Assembly (NCBI GenBank): GCA_945898055.1
Contig: CAMDGV010000018.1
Span: 1 to 64,000, forward strand
Reading direction: 5' to 3'
DNA length: 64,000 nucleotides
Origin: Akkermansia muciniphila
Lineage (GTDB): Bacteria; Verrucomicrobiota; Verrucomicrobiia; Limisphaerales; UBA9464
Position numbers and translations under genes: made by a program. The notes under the pieces were generated by a model. It had not been told where the DNA came from and made no database searches. It saw nothing but the letters and a program-made list of their open reading frames with translations. Shown in pieces: positions 1-9,505 of the stretch (its first letter is position 1; every line of letters begins with the position of its first letter).

Positions 1-394
1 GGGACTGCATTCGCGAAGAGACCTGCCGCAGCAATGGAACGTCCATGGAAACTATCGTGGGACGGCTTAATCGCCGTCTGAAAGGATGGTATGGATACTT
101 CCAAGGCGGCGTGGAAAACGTTTATCGAACTGAGGACTCATGGATACGAGGCCGACTGCGGCACATCCTGCGATTCCGCGATAAACGTCAGGGTCTTTGT
201 CGTGGAGGCCTAGACCATCAACGCTATCCCAATGCGTTCTTCGAGCAGCTCGGGCTAATCTCTCTATACGCCTTAGCCCTAGCCAAACGCACCAGTCCCG
301 CCACAAGCGGGTGACTCACCGACTGGAGAGCCGGATGCGGGAAATCCGCCAGTCCGGTTCGGAGGGAGGGGTGGCCGACAACGGCCATCCCTAC
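1..394 (+). mobile_element. Group II intron, 3' portion including domains V and VI
   Basis: Maturase ORF is followed by a domain V-like hairpin GAGCCGGATGCGGGAAATCCGCCAGTCCGGTTC (328-360) and a domain VI-like stem GGGTGGCC-GACAAC-GGCCATCCC, ending ...CCCTAC near 394. Confidence 0.8.
3..314 (+). CDS. Group II intron-encoded reverse transcriptase/maturase, C-terminal part only (5' end outside window)
   Basis: Frame open from base 3: DCIREETCRSNGTSMETIVGRLNRRLKGWYGYFQGG...; the LNRRLKGWYGYF motif is typical of the maturase C-terminal (GIIM-like) domain. Confidence 0.85.
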   Translation, partial: DCIREETCRSNGTSMETIVGRLNRRLKGWYGYFQGGVENVYRTEDSWIRGRLRHILRFRDKRQGLCRGGLDHQRYPNAFFEQLGLISLYALALAKRTSPATSG

Positions 395-650
395 CCCTCT
401 TCTACAACTCGCCATGGAAGCCTGCGGCGTCGTCTGCCGCACACAGAAGCCCAAGGCCCGACGAGGGGAAATCCTCTTCAGCAACGCGGTGAACGAAGTC
501 ACCCGCGAACGCGCCCAGAGCTTCCTCACCGACGAGCACCTCCAGCGCGTCGTCCTCGCCTATCAGGACTTCAAAGACGAGTCCGGCTTCGCCCGCGTCA
601 TGCCGATTGAGGAAATCTGGGCGAAAGAGGGAAACCTGAGCATCCCTCTC
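395..650 (+). pseudogene. hsdM: HsdM (type I restriction-modification methyltransferase) internal fragment downstream of the intron
   Basis: Translation (LFYNSP)/MEACGVVCRTQKPKARRGEILFSNAVNEVTRERAQSFLTDEHLQRVVLAYQDFKDESGFARVMPIEEIWAKEGNLSIPLE matches the HsdM ...ILFINA..E..R....FL...H...I...Y..F.....ARVV...EI....NLSIPLYV region. An apparent 1-nt frameshift separates LFYNSP and MEAC. Similarity stops at NLSIPLE. Confidence 0.75.
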
Positions 651-665
651 GAGTGTCGGAAATCG

Positions 666-3600
666 TTATTGCACGATGCGGAAATACTTGTAGCTGGTGC
701 CCGCTCCTGGGGTGTAGGTGTAGCCGCTGGCTGGATTGCCGGCCACATCGGTCCAACTCCCTGGGAGGAGGGTTGACGATTCCTGGAGGCGACCCGAGCC
801 GGTCCAAGTTAACGTGATGCTTCCGCCCGCGTTGAGGGCAGGCTGATTGAACTTGGTTCTCGGCACGAACGTACCGTAACTCGAGTAACGGGTCCAAGGA
901 CGAGTTGGGATCGAGACGCCTTCGGCCGTGAAGGTGTCAGCATTGGCAGCGGTCGCGAGACCGAGGAATTTCGAAGCATAGTCGGTGACATCGGCAGTAC
1001 CGCGTGCCGTCCAGGCGAATTCGTCCAAGCTGGTAAAGGCGCTGACAATGCCGGCTTCATTTTTGAGACGCAGCCACACGGGGAGCGGCCCAAGAGCCGA
1101 CCAATTGTTCCCTTCGTTATGCCACTTCGGTTCGGTTGCATCGACTTCGCGAACGTGATAGCCCACACTATTGCCTGGGTTCCATGTGATGTAAGCAAAA
1201 CGAGCGGACGGATCGAGGGATTCACGCAGCATGATGCCGTTGCGATTGCCCGAACCGGTTAATGTCTCGACCCTGACGGCAACGTCGAAATCGCCCGTTG
1301 ATTCCTTATAGACGAAGTTGAACGAGTCAGTCGCGCCCCAGACATCGGCGCCACCGGCTTCGACATCAAAAGTGCCGGTCGCGTTGGAATTGACCTGTCC
1401 GACTCGCGTCGGGCCCACATTGACGTCAGACACGATCAAGCCATGAACAGCGCCGGAAACCGCCACTCCACCAGCAGGAAGGCCATTGCCCACGCGGCGG
1501 GTATAATCCCGAACATTCGATACCTTGACCGTGAAGGCACCGCCTGCCTTGGCAGGAAGACCCGACACAGTCAGCACGACAGACTTACTGCCACGTCCGA
1601 TCGCTGCGCCCGTGACGGTAACGCCCGCGGGACTCGTAACAGCGTAGTTGCCAATGGTGCGAGCCGTGCCCGGATCAGCCACCGGATCGGTTCCACCCGC
1701 GTCCACGAATTCATTGAATTGAAGGCCAATCGTCGAGCCATCCACGCTGCTGGTGGAGAGCACAACCGGGGCTGTGACGTCGCTGGCCGCCACTGTCACG
1801 CTCACCGGAGTTGTCTCCGCGTTTCCAGTCCGGTTGGTCACCTTGAATTGATAGCTGCCATTGTCAGCCGGAGAGGCCTTTGTGATGACCAGAGTCTGAG
1901 AGTCCACGCCGGAGGAGTAGTGGGCCGTGCCATCGAAGTTGTTGACCGGGGCCAGAGCCACATTGTCCTTGAACCATTGATAGGTGTTCGGGAAGCCGTC
2001 AGCGACTGCTGTCAGCGTGATGGTGTCAAGATCCTGAGCGCTCGGTGCGCCAACCGGTTGAGTGGTAATTGAGGCCGCGTAGTAGGACACACTGAAATGA
2101 TCAGCCACATCCGCGGCCGTGAGAGCCTTATTATAGAAGGCCACTTCATCCACGGTGCCGCGCCAGCGGACTTGTCCACCGAAACGGCTGCCAATTTCAA
2201 ACGGCTGTACCAAGTTCGGGCGGGTCGGCGTCTGGGTGCTTGCGGACTGCGCCGCGCCGTTGACGTAGAGGACAGAGTTGCCCACGCCATCCCATGTGGC
2301 CACAACATGGTCCCAGCGACCGGCCGTAGGCGGCGTGTTGCCTTGAAGGAAGATGACCGTTTCCGCGATACCGAGGTGCGCTTCCCAACCATTGACGTTG
2401 AAGCCTTGATAAACCGCATAACCGGCACGACCGGTATTGCGGTTTTGCGTGGCGACCACCGCGCCCTGGGTTTGGCCGTTAAGTTCGGGCTGAGCCCAAA
2501 ACTCGATCGTGTACGGTCCCGAGGGGTTCAGGGTAGGAGTATAGGGAACAGTAGTGGTGCCGCTGCCGACATTCGGAACACGCAAGGCCGTTCCGGTTGT
2601 GCCGCGGGGGCCGGGCGTGCCGAGGATGACACTCGGATTATATGTCCCGTTCAAGCCGCCGGCTGAGTCGATGAGCGTGGTGGCTTCAGTTTCGTTGAAG
2701 CGATAGTACGCTGAAGGGCCGTTTGCCAAAACCTTCGCAGCGTACAAGTCACCAGCCGGGGCCGGCGCAAAGTTCACCGTGACGCCATCACTGGACACTG
2801 AGCCCTGCGGATTTGTGACCGTGACCTTATAGAGGCCCGACGAAGCGGCGGTAGAGCGACTGATGGTCAAGCTTGCCGTATTGGCCGACGGATTGTTGAG
2901 GATGGGCTGGTTATCCTTTTTCCAGGCATAACTTAATGGAGCGGTTCCGGAAGCAACGGCCCGCAAGACAGGCTCGCCGCCCGCCAGAATGTTGATCGTC
3001 CCGGACGGCGCCGAAGTGATCGTGGGCAGTGTTACGGCGGTGCCGAAGATGAAGCGCGAGTTGTGAATCGCAATTGCGCTTTCCGATAAGGCATCGCCGT
3101 AAATCGCAAGTTCGTCGATATTCCCGTTAAAGCCGCCAATCAAGGCACCGGCATCTTCGCCGGCTGCGCCGATGCGAGGGGTGGCTCCGGCACTGACGCC
3201 GAGGCCTAGATTCGGCTTGGTGCCGAGGGAATTTCCGTCCACGTAGGCGGTCACATTTGCGCCATCAATGACCAAGGCCACATGGGCTTGACGGCCCAAA
3301 AGGGAGGGGCTCACCACCCACGTAACGCCCGCCGTCGCCGTATCGCTGCGGTAGTTTAAAGTGCTGCCATCAGCATTCACTTGGAATTGATACTTTGAGT
3401 CCGCGTCTCCATCCGCGACGGCAAAGATGTTCTGAGGAGCCACGCCGGGCGCGCCGGGGGCGAGGTAGATCAGCGCTTCAATGGTCCCAGTGCCGTCCGC
3501 GAACTCATAAGCGGGATTCGGCGCAAAGGCCGCTGCCCCCGTCCCTTTTAGACGCAGAGACTTCACCCCGTACGCCCGAGATATGCGGCCATCAAAATCA

Positions 3601-4817
3601 CCCACGCCGGCAATGGTCCCGTTGTGGGTATTATCCTTGGTGTTGGTTATGGTAGGACCGGTGTCACCATCCATCGGGAAATAGGCGAGCAAACTCGCCT
3701 CGGCATTCACCGCCGCGCGATAAAACGCGTTGTTGTCCGTTTCAAGAGCCTTGACAGTCAGGGTGGCAGGGTCGCTGACTTTATCTGTCGCCCCGACTTG
3801 GCTTAAAGTGACGGTGTAGATTTTGCCGCTATCCGCCGGCCTGACGGCCGGGACACTATATTCGTCGGTGGTGGCGCCCGGGATGATATCCGGGCCGACT
3901 TTCCAAGCGAAAGTTGTCCGATCATCAACCGGCGTGCGAACGTTGAAGAGGGCTGGCGCGCCATTCCAAACCGTGATCGACTGGGGTTGCGCGATGATGC
4001 TGGCACCCGGAGGCAGGAGGAGTAGATCGCTGACGACGAAGGCACCAGGAGCGAAGGTCGAGTAACGAACTTCATCGATGAATCCCCAGAAGGGGTTGCC
4101 GGTATCCTGACCGGAACCGATATAGGGACTGCCGCCAGCGCCAGTCAGGTTCTGGGTCGCAGGCGCGCCCGTTTGGACGCCATTGACATAGAAAGTGACC
4201 GTTCCGTTGTCATTCACCGCGGCCATATGCGTGAAGCGCGTCCGGGGCATGGTCGCTTCGTCGCCAATTTGAAAACGATTTTCCGGGTTCGGTCCGACGG
4301 AATCCAAACGCACTTTCCATTCGCCCGATTCGCTATCAAGGCGCACGCGGAAAGCGACGCCGCCTGGGGTAGCGCCGAATTGGCCCGTGCCAGTATTAAA
4401 AATTTCGCCGGACTGGCGCCCATCCACTGGCATAGCCCAGCCTTCGGCGACCCAGTTGACCTTCGGGAGGCTCCATTGCGCCGCGGTCGGAGGAGTGTTA
4501 TTGGGGCCTTGAATCCACATGCCGCCATTGGCACGATTATAGTAGCCGAAACGGGCGGAAAGCGTGCTGATTTGGGTAGTGTTGCCCAGCGGCCCGCCGA
4601 CTGCGGTAGAGAGGAGAACAGCGCCCGGATCTCCGCCATTGCCGCTGGAGAATGCCGCGTTAAACGCATGGTTGGCTCCGCTGGAATCGGCAAAAATACT
4701 GCCGCCTTCGCCGAAGCGAATCCACGAATACGGAGTGACAGCTCCATGAGACTGTATCGGCCCGAGGCCGATTGCGGCGACGGATAGCCCCGCGGTGAAT
4801 AGAGACTTGAGGTTCAT
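666..4817 (-). CDS. Large secreted LamG/concanavalin A-like and Ig-like domain protein
   Basis: 1383-aa ORF with signal peptide MNLKSLFTAGLSVAAIGLGPIQSHGA, repeated LamG modules (e.g. YTIEFWAQPELNGQTQ...RWDHVVATWDG...LYVNG), Ig-like modules (YQWFKDNVAL...DNGSYQFKVTN), and a C-terminal LTWTGSGRLQESSTLLPGSWTDV module common in Verrucomicrobiota. Confidence 0.9.
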   Translation of the reverse strand: MNLKSLFTAGLSVAAIGLGPIQSHGAVTPYSWIRFGEGGSIFADSSGANHAFNAAFSSGNGGDPGAVLLSTAVGGPLGNTTQISTLSARFGYYNRANGGMWIQGPNNTPPTAAQWSLPKVNWVAEGWAMPVDGRQSGEIFNTGTGQFGATPGGVAFRVRLDSESGEWKVRLDSVGPNPENRFQIGDEATMPRTRFTHMAAVNDNGTVTFYVNGVQTGAPATQNLTGAGGSPYIGSGQDTGNPFWGFIDEVRYSTFAPGAFVVSDLLLLPPGASIIAQPQSITVWNGAPALFNVRTPVDDRTTFAWKVGPDIIPGATTDEYSVPAVRPADSGKIYTVTLSQVGATDKVSDPATLTVKALETDNNAFYRAAVNAEASLLAYFPMDGDTGPTITNTKDNTHNGTIAGVGDFDGRISRAYGVKSLRLKGTGAAAFAPNPAYEFADGTGTIEALIYLAPGAPGVAPQNIFAVADGDADSKYQFQVNADGSTLNYRSDTATAGVTWVVSPSLLGRQAHVALVIDGANVTAYVDGNSLGTKPNLGLGVSAGATPRIGAAGEDAGALIGGFNGNIDELAIYGDALSESAIAIHNSRFIFGTAVTLPTITSAPSGTINILAGGEPVLRAVASGTAPLSYAWKKDNQPILNNPSANTASLTISRSTAASSGLYKVTVTNPQGSVSSDGVTVNFAPAPAGDLYAAKVLANGPSAYYRFNETEATTLIDSAGGLNGTYNPSVILGTPGPRGTTGTALRVPNVGSGTTTVPYTPTLNPSGPYTIEFWAQPELNGQTQGAVVATQNRNTGRAGYAVYQGFNVNGWEAHLGIAETVIFLQGNTPPTAGRWDHVVATWDGVGNSVLYVNGAAQSASTQTPTRPNLVQPFEIGSRFGGQVRWRGTVDEVAFYNKALTAADVADHFSVSYYAASITTQPVGAPSAQDLDTITLTAVADGFPNTYQWFKDNVALAPVNNFDGTAHYSSGVDSQTLVITKASPADNGSYQFKVTNRTGNAETTPVSVTVAASDVTAPVVLSTSSVDGSTIGLQFNEFVDAGGTDPVADPGTARTIGNYAVTSPAGVTVTGAAIGRGSKSVVLTVSGLPAKAGGAFTVKVSNVRDYTRRVGNGLPAGGVAVSGAVHGLIVSDVNVGPTRVGQVNSNATGTFDVEAGGADVWGATDSFNFVYKESTGDFDVAVRVETLTGSGNRNGIMLRESLDPSARFAYITWNPGNSVGYHVREVDATEPKWHNEGNNWSALGPLPVWLRLKNEAGIVSAFTSLDEFAWTARGTADVTDYASKFLGLATAANADTFTAEGVSIPTRPWTRYSSYGTFVPRTKFNQPALNAGGSITLTWTGSGRLQESSTLLPGSWTDVAGNPASGYTYTPGAGTSYKYFRIVQ

Positions 4818-5334
4818 TGATTAGACTTTCAAATTTTGGGGTTGATTAAAAATTATTAAAGGCGTTGACGAATATGGCACAAGCGAATTTTTAGTAATTT
4901 CACAAGGTCACCTTGGGGCGCATCTTAAAAAATTGTCGTTCACGCTAAAACCCTGCGCTGGGCGGGACTGTCTAAACCCGGTTTTGAGCAAATTTAGGGA
5001 TCGTCAAAACTGTGAGGGGCGACTCCAAACGCCCCAAAGCTTGGCTTTGGAACTTTCCGCGGAGCGTCGAAAAAGGAAATTCCTTTTAGTAACACCGGGC
5101 GCCGAGGACGGCTGTAGTAATGCTCGCCTATGAGGACACAACGTCATGATTGTCTTGGCGTCATTCAACACTCCTGCGGCTCAGTCTAGGGCACTCACGC
5201 CTGAGCCCTCCCTAAAAGCGAAGCACCAGGTGGTGAATGATCTGTTTTCCCCCCAATCAATGCACCCGACCCTCTGGGATGTGCGGTCAGTGTCACGCGT
5301 GAAGGCGTAAAGGGTCAGTTCAAAGGATTTATAA

Positions 5335-6204
5335 CTATTCGTCTCGCTTCTGCCAATACAGTAAGTGCGCCTTGGTGATCCAGTCCCGCATGGTCATCAC
5401 CTTGCGTTGCAGCGCCCGCAGTTCGGCAAATTCGATGTAGGCGGTCACGATCCGGTTGAGCGTGTCGAGTTCCCTACCGTCGAGATAGTTCTTCGCGATC
5501 GACACGTCCTCTTTGCGAATGATGCCACCTGGGCGCGTCGTTTGCAGGCCCATGAACGGTTTTGCCGCACCCACCCGCGCATGGATCACCTCTTCCGCCG
5601 TCTGCCCGTGCGCCGCCCAGTGCATTTTGTTCTGCACCGGGGCGAAAAACTGCTGCGAAGTCTCCGTTTTCGGCGTGTAGTCCACACTCGTCGCGTAAAT
5701 ATCCAGCACCTTCTGGTAAAAGCGCCGCTCGGACGACCGGATGTCGCGGATGCGCTCCAGTTGCTCGTCGAAGTAATCCTTCTGCCCCTTGCCCGGCGGG
5801 TTCTTGAGCCGCTCGTCGTCCATGGTGAAGCCCTTGACCAGATACTCGATCAAACGCGCCGTGGCCCACTGGCGGAACTGCGTGCCCCGATGGCTGCGCA
5901 CGCGGAAACCGACGGCGAGGATGGCCTCCAGCCGGTAGTGACGGAGACTGCGGAAAACCTCACGGCCACCCTCCAATCGAACTTGTAAGTAATCCTTACA
6001 AGTTGCCGCCTCGACCAGTTCGCCCTCAGCAAAAATGCCCCGCAAGTGGAGCGTGACGTTCTGCGGCGTGGTCTGGAAAAGCTCGGCGATCTGGGCCTGC
6101 GTCAGCCACAGCGTCTCGTTCTCAAACCGGCACTGGATGCGCGTCCGGCCATCCTCCGTCTGGTAGAGGATGATTTCGGATTGGGGCGAAGGTTCTTCAC
6201 TCAT
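5335..6204 (-). CDS. RhuM family virulence/defence-island protein
   Basis: 289-aa [51 protein letters not shown]...[34 protein letters not shown] is the characteristic RhuM family start. Confidence 0.9.
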   Translation of the reverse strand: MSEEPSPQSEIILYQTEDGRTRIQCRFENETLWLTQAQIAELFQTTPQNVTLHLRGIFAEGELVEAATCKDYLQVRLEGGREVFRSLRHYRLEAILAVGFRVRSHRGTQFRQWATARLIEYLVKGFTMDDERLKNPPGKGQKDYFDEQLERIRDIRSSERRFYQKVLDIYATSVDYTPKTETSQQFFAPVQNKMHWAAHGQTAEEVIHARVGAAKPFMGLQTTRPGGIIRKEDVSIAKNYLDGRELDTLNRIVTAYIEFAELRALQRKVMTMRDWITKAHLLYWQKRDE

Positions 6205-6367
6205 GGCTTTTCAGTTCCACCTGGAAGATGAGGCCAAGGACGACGTGCTTGTTTTCCGGCGCGTCCATGTTGTTGCGCAACTTATCAGCGGTGAGCCAGA
6301 GCTTGGCCTCGAAGCCGATGGTGGCGGAGGACTGGGCGGAGGAGGCGGTGGTTTTGGTGCGGGCCAT
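6197..6367 (-). pseudogene. hsdM: HsdM N-terminal stub with internal deletion
   Basis: [48 protein letters not shown] is the HsdM N-terminus; it breaks after GLIF into QVELKSHE*, whose TGA overlaps the rhuM ATG. Confidence 0.85.
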
Positions 6368-6470
6368 GATTTCAGGATTTCTCCGTGGGAACCGATTGGG
6401 TCTCGCCAGCAGGGGCGAAGGGGGCAAGGGCTTTTCAAGAAGTTGAGAGATGAAGGTTGAGGGTTACTGG

Positions 6471-6498
6471 TAGGAATTTGCTTTTTTGAGGCGGAGGG
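6471..6498 (-). repeat. Dispersed intergenic repeat copy 1 (consensus CCTCCGCGTCAAAAAAGCAAATTCCTA)
   Basis: + strand taggaatttgcttttttgaggcggaggg is the reverse complement of the consensus. Confidence 0.8.
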
Positions 6499-6552
6499 TA
6501 AGATTTCAGGAAAGATTCCCACTTGCGCGGTGCCGTTTGCTAGCCAACTTAT

Positions 6553-7806
6553 TTGATGGTTTTTCCATCCTCTCGCGCCGCAGCGCTCACCCAACTGGAT
6601 GGATTTATTCCCTTCGCTGGGCTCTATGTCCGCGACCGGAATCACGTGAAACTTGGTCACCCATCGGTCTCACGACTTTCATCTGCGATCCGGTGCCGCT
6701 TAATTACCGAGCAGGAAGTGGTTGCGGCCGTTCTGCGCGTGCATCCGTTTCGGCAAGTGGAAAAATTCATCCAAGAAGTCTATTGGCGGCGGTACTGGAA
6801 ATCGTGGCTCGCGCTGCGTCCGCAGGTCTGGAGTGATTATCGCAATAGTCTAACAGAAATTGGGGATAGCCTAGCTGTCAGGAGCATAGAGAAAACGCAG
6901 TCTGGCAACGTGGTGATCGATCATTTCATCCACGAATTATTAACTACCGGTTACCTCCACAATCACGCCAGGATGTGGTTTGCCGCATGGTGGGTGCACA
7001 CAGCGCGTCTGCCATGGCAGGCGGGCGCGGCATTCTTTTTTCGCCATCTGCTCGATGGTGATCCGGCATCTAACACTTTATCGTGGCGCTGGGTGGCAGG
7101 ATTGCAGACTCCCGGAAAAACCTATCTCGCACGCCGTAGTAATCTGGAGAAATACTTAGCGCCAGAGCTGATCGCGTCTCTCTCAAATGGTCTCGCAGCG
7201 TTTGAAAACCCACAGTCGCAGGCTCCGGAACTCGTGGGTAAATCACCGATAACTCGCACCGATGGGCCGATTGAGTCGTTCACACGCTCAGACGGGGGCG
7301 GGCTGTGGATTCATGAAGAAGATCTCGCGGTGGAAAATTCACCACTCGCACAGCAGGCGTTCTCAACCGTCCTCGTGACAGCTGATGTTGATAGTTGGCA
7401 GAATTATGATTTCCCCGACTCAAAAAAAGATTGGATCACCGCTGCCCTCCACGATGCCTGCACTCGTGCCGAGCAGCATTGGCAAGTCGCGACACAGTTC
7501 GAAACGAAAGCGGCTCATGGCGACGCGATCCTGCACTGGGCCAAACTTCATAAACTCCAACAAGTGGTAACCCTTCGTCCAGATGTCGGTCCATTGAATG
7601 ACTCGCTGCCGACCCTTCGCGCTTCGCTTGCAGACGCCGGTGTTCGACTGATTCTTATCGACCGCCCGGAGGATTTAGAGATCCGGCAGTTCGCTACGGG
7701 TGGATTTTTTCAATTTTGGGAGCGTTTGCAAAAAAAGCTGTTCGCCACGCCGACCGCGAGTGCCTCATCGAAACTACAACAACTCTGGATCGATTTCCCC
7801 CAATGA
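6553..7806 (+). CDS. Photolyase/cryptochrome FAD-binding domain protein lacking the usual N-terminal alpha/beta domain
   Basis: WAAWWVHTARLPWQAGAAFFFRHLLDGDPASNTLSWRWVAGLQTPGKTYLARRSNLEKY-type photolyase FAD-domain motif; about 190 further residues follow it. Confidence 0.85.
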   Translation: MMVFPSSRAAALTQLDGFIPFAGLYVRDRNHVKLGHPSVSRLSSAIRCRLITEQEVVAAVLRVHPFRQVEKFIQEVYWRRYWKSWLALRPQVWSDYRNSLTEIGDSLAVRSIEKTQSGNVVIDHFIHELLTTGYLHNHARMWFAAWWVHTARLPWQAGAAFFFRHLLDGDPASNTLSWRWVAGLQTPGKTYLARRSNLEKYLAPELIASLSNGLAAFENPQSQAPELVGKSPITRTDGPIESFTRSDGGGLWIHEEDLAVENSPLAQQAFSTVLVTADVDSWQNYDFPDSKKDWITAALHDACTRAEQHWQVATQFETKAAHGDAILHWAKLHKLQQVVTLRPDVGPLNDSLPTLRASLADAGVRLILIDRPEDLEIRQFATGGFFQFWERLQKKLFATPTASASSKLQQLWIDFPQ

Positions 7807-8261
7807 ACATTTTCTCATATTTCAGACCTGTCATCGTAGCAACTCTTTCACCCGTGTGGGGGAACTCGATTGCTGCTGGTCCGCTTGCTGCTTTCCGCGA
7901 TGTTAATCGACTGGTTGTCGTTTCGCTGCCGCAGGGGCGAGCTGCCGAAAAAGTGGCGGCTGCCTGGTTCTTGCATCGGGTGAAAATCGACGAGCGCGAT
8001 CTAAAAATCATCGATGCCTCGGAGGGAGCGCAGCGGGTAGCTACTGGAGTCAGGTTGAGTCCAGAGCAAATCATCGCGCTGCGCCAACAATTCAAGCTGG
8101 CAGCCGGAGAGCTGCGTCCGGTCTTCATACTCGTGGGCAAGGATGGGGGTGAAAAGGCTCGCCAAGACGGAACGTTGGATCTGGAAAACTGGTTTGCTTT
8201 GATCGACCAAATGCCCACCCGCCGTCAGGAAATCCAAAATCAGCGGAAGAAGTCCGATTGA
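7803..8261 (+). CDS. DUF4174-like protein
   Basis: ATG at 7803 overlaps the upstream stop; LRPVFILVGKDGGEKARQDGTLDLENWFALIDQMPTRRQEI matches the DUF4174 LVGKDGG...ALID.MP.RR.E pattern. Confidence 0.65.
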   Translation: MNIFSYFRPVIVATLSPVWGNSIAAGPLAAFRDVNRLVVVSLPQGRAAEKVAAAWFLHRVKIDERDLKIIDASEGAQRVATGVRLSPEQIIALRQQFKLAAGELRPVFILVGKDGGEKARQDGTLDLENWFALIDQMPTRRQEIQNQRKKSD

Positions 8262-9505
8262 GTGCTTCTGGAAAAACTGTGCTCATCGTTGGCGGTGGGT
8301 TGGCGGGCCTCGCCTGCGCCATCCGCCTGCATGAAGCGGGTGCCAAGCCAGCGATCTTCGAAGCGAGCGACGCAGTCGGAGGACGCGTGCGCACCGATTT
8401 GGTGGATGGATTTCTTCTCGACCGAGGGTTTCAGGTCTATCTCGATGCCTACCCGGAAGCTGGCAAACTGTTAGACAAAGCCAGCCTTGATCTGCGCCCC
8501 TTCAAGCCAGGCGCGCTGGTCTATCAGGGCGGTCGAATGCTCAGGGTCATGGATGTTTTTCGCGCCCCGCGTCACCTCGTGACCAGTGCTTTGGCGCCGA
8601 TCGGTTCGCTCGCCGACAAGTTGCGCGTTGCGCTGTTGAAGTGGCGTTTGAGTTGGGTCAGGATCGAAGATATTGCCACGCATGAGGACATAAGCACCGA
8701 GCTATATCTCCAGCGCGCCGGGTTTTCTACTCGGATGATTGATGGTTTTTTCCGCTCTTTTTACGGAGGAATTTTTCTGGAACGAGAACTGAGGACATCG
8801 AGCCGGATGTTCGAATTTACCTTCAAAATGTTCTCCCAAAGCAGCGCGACTCTTCCGGCACGCGGCATGGGTGAAATCCCTCGACAACTTAACTTGCGCT
8901 TGCCAAGCGGCACAGTCCGGCTCGGGGCGCGGGTCACTGAAGTCCAATCGCACGGCATCATCCTGAAATCTGGCGAGACACTTGCCGGTGATGCTGTGGT
9001 CGTGGCCACCGATGCGTCATCGGCGGCTCGTTTACTTCCGAAGATGGACTTTTCGGAGCCTGCTTGGCGATCCGTTACCTGCCTGTACTTTGCCGCAACG
9101 CGTTCGCCACTGAACGAGGCCATCATCGCCCTCAATGGCGCGGGTAATGGTTTGGTTAATAACGTCTGCGTGCCGTCAGATCTAGCGCCAGACTACGCGC
9201 CTCCCGGGCAGGCATTGATTTCGGTTTCCGTGTTAGGGCTTCCGAATTTAACAGATTTGCAATCCCTCGTTTTGGCAGAACTGGAGTCGTGGTTTGGACG
9301 TGACGTTCACGAATGGCGTCATCTGCGAACAGAACAGATCGAGCGAGCGCTACCCGAGCAAGCTCCTGGTCCCGGAAATAGCGGAGCGGGCTTTTGCAAA
9401 CACGCTGGGATTTTCGTCTGTGGAGATCATCTGTGGAGCGCATCCATCGAGGGTGCGATTATCTCCGGCCAGCGCACCGCAAGCGAGATCCTCCACTCAT
9501 CATGA
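8258..9505 (+). CDS. FAD-dependent oxidoreductase (amine oxidase/protoporphyrinogen oxidase-like)
   Basis: Dinucleotide-binding motif VLIVGGGLAGLACAIRLHEAGAKPAIFEASDAVGGRVRTD near the N-terminus. Confidence 0.88.
   Translation: MSASGKTVLIVGGGLAGLACAIRLHEAGAKPAIFEASDAVGGRVRTDLVDGFLLDRGFQVYLDAYPEAGKLLDKASLDLRPFKPGALVYQGGRMLRVMDVFRAPRHLVTSALAPIGSLADKLRVALLKWRLSWVRIEDIATHEDISTELYLQRAGFSTRMIDGFFRSFYGGIFLERELRTSSRMFEFTFKMFSQSSATLPARGMGEIPRQLNLRLPSGTVRLGARVTEVQSHGIILKSGETLAGDAVVVATDASSAARLLPKMDFSEPAWRSVTCLYFAATRSPLNEAIIALNGAGNGLVNNVCVPSDLAPDYAPPGQALISVSVLGLPNLTDLQSLVLAELESWFGRDVHEWRHLRTEQIERALPEQAPGPGNSGAGFCKHAGIFVCGDHLWSASIEGAIISGQRTASEILHSS

Noticed and set aside
1443-2666. Forward ORFs of 209 and 189 aa antisense to the LamG protein
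   Set aside because: Overlap a confident coding region with signal peptide and LamG/Ig domains; no protein-like features.
5171-5200. Inverted repeat GGCTCAG...CTGAGCC
   Set aside because: Seven-bp arms with a 16-nt loop and no T-run; too weak to call a terminator or regulatory element.
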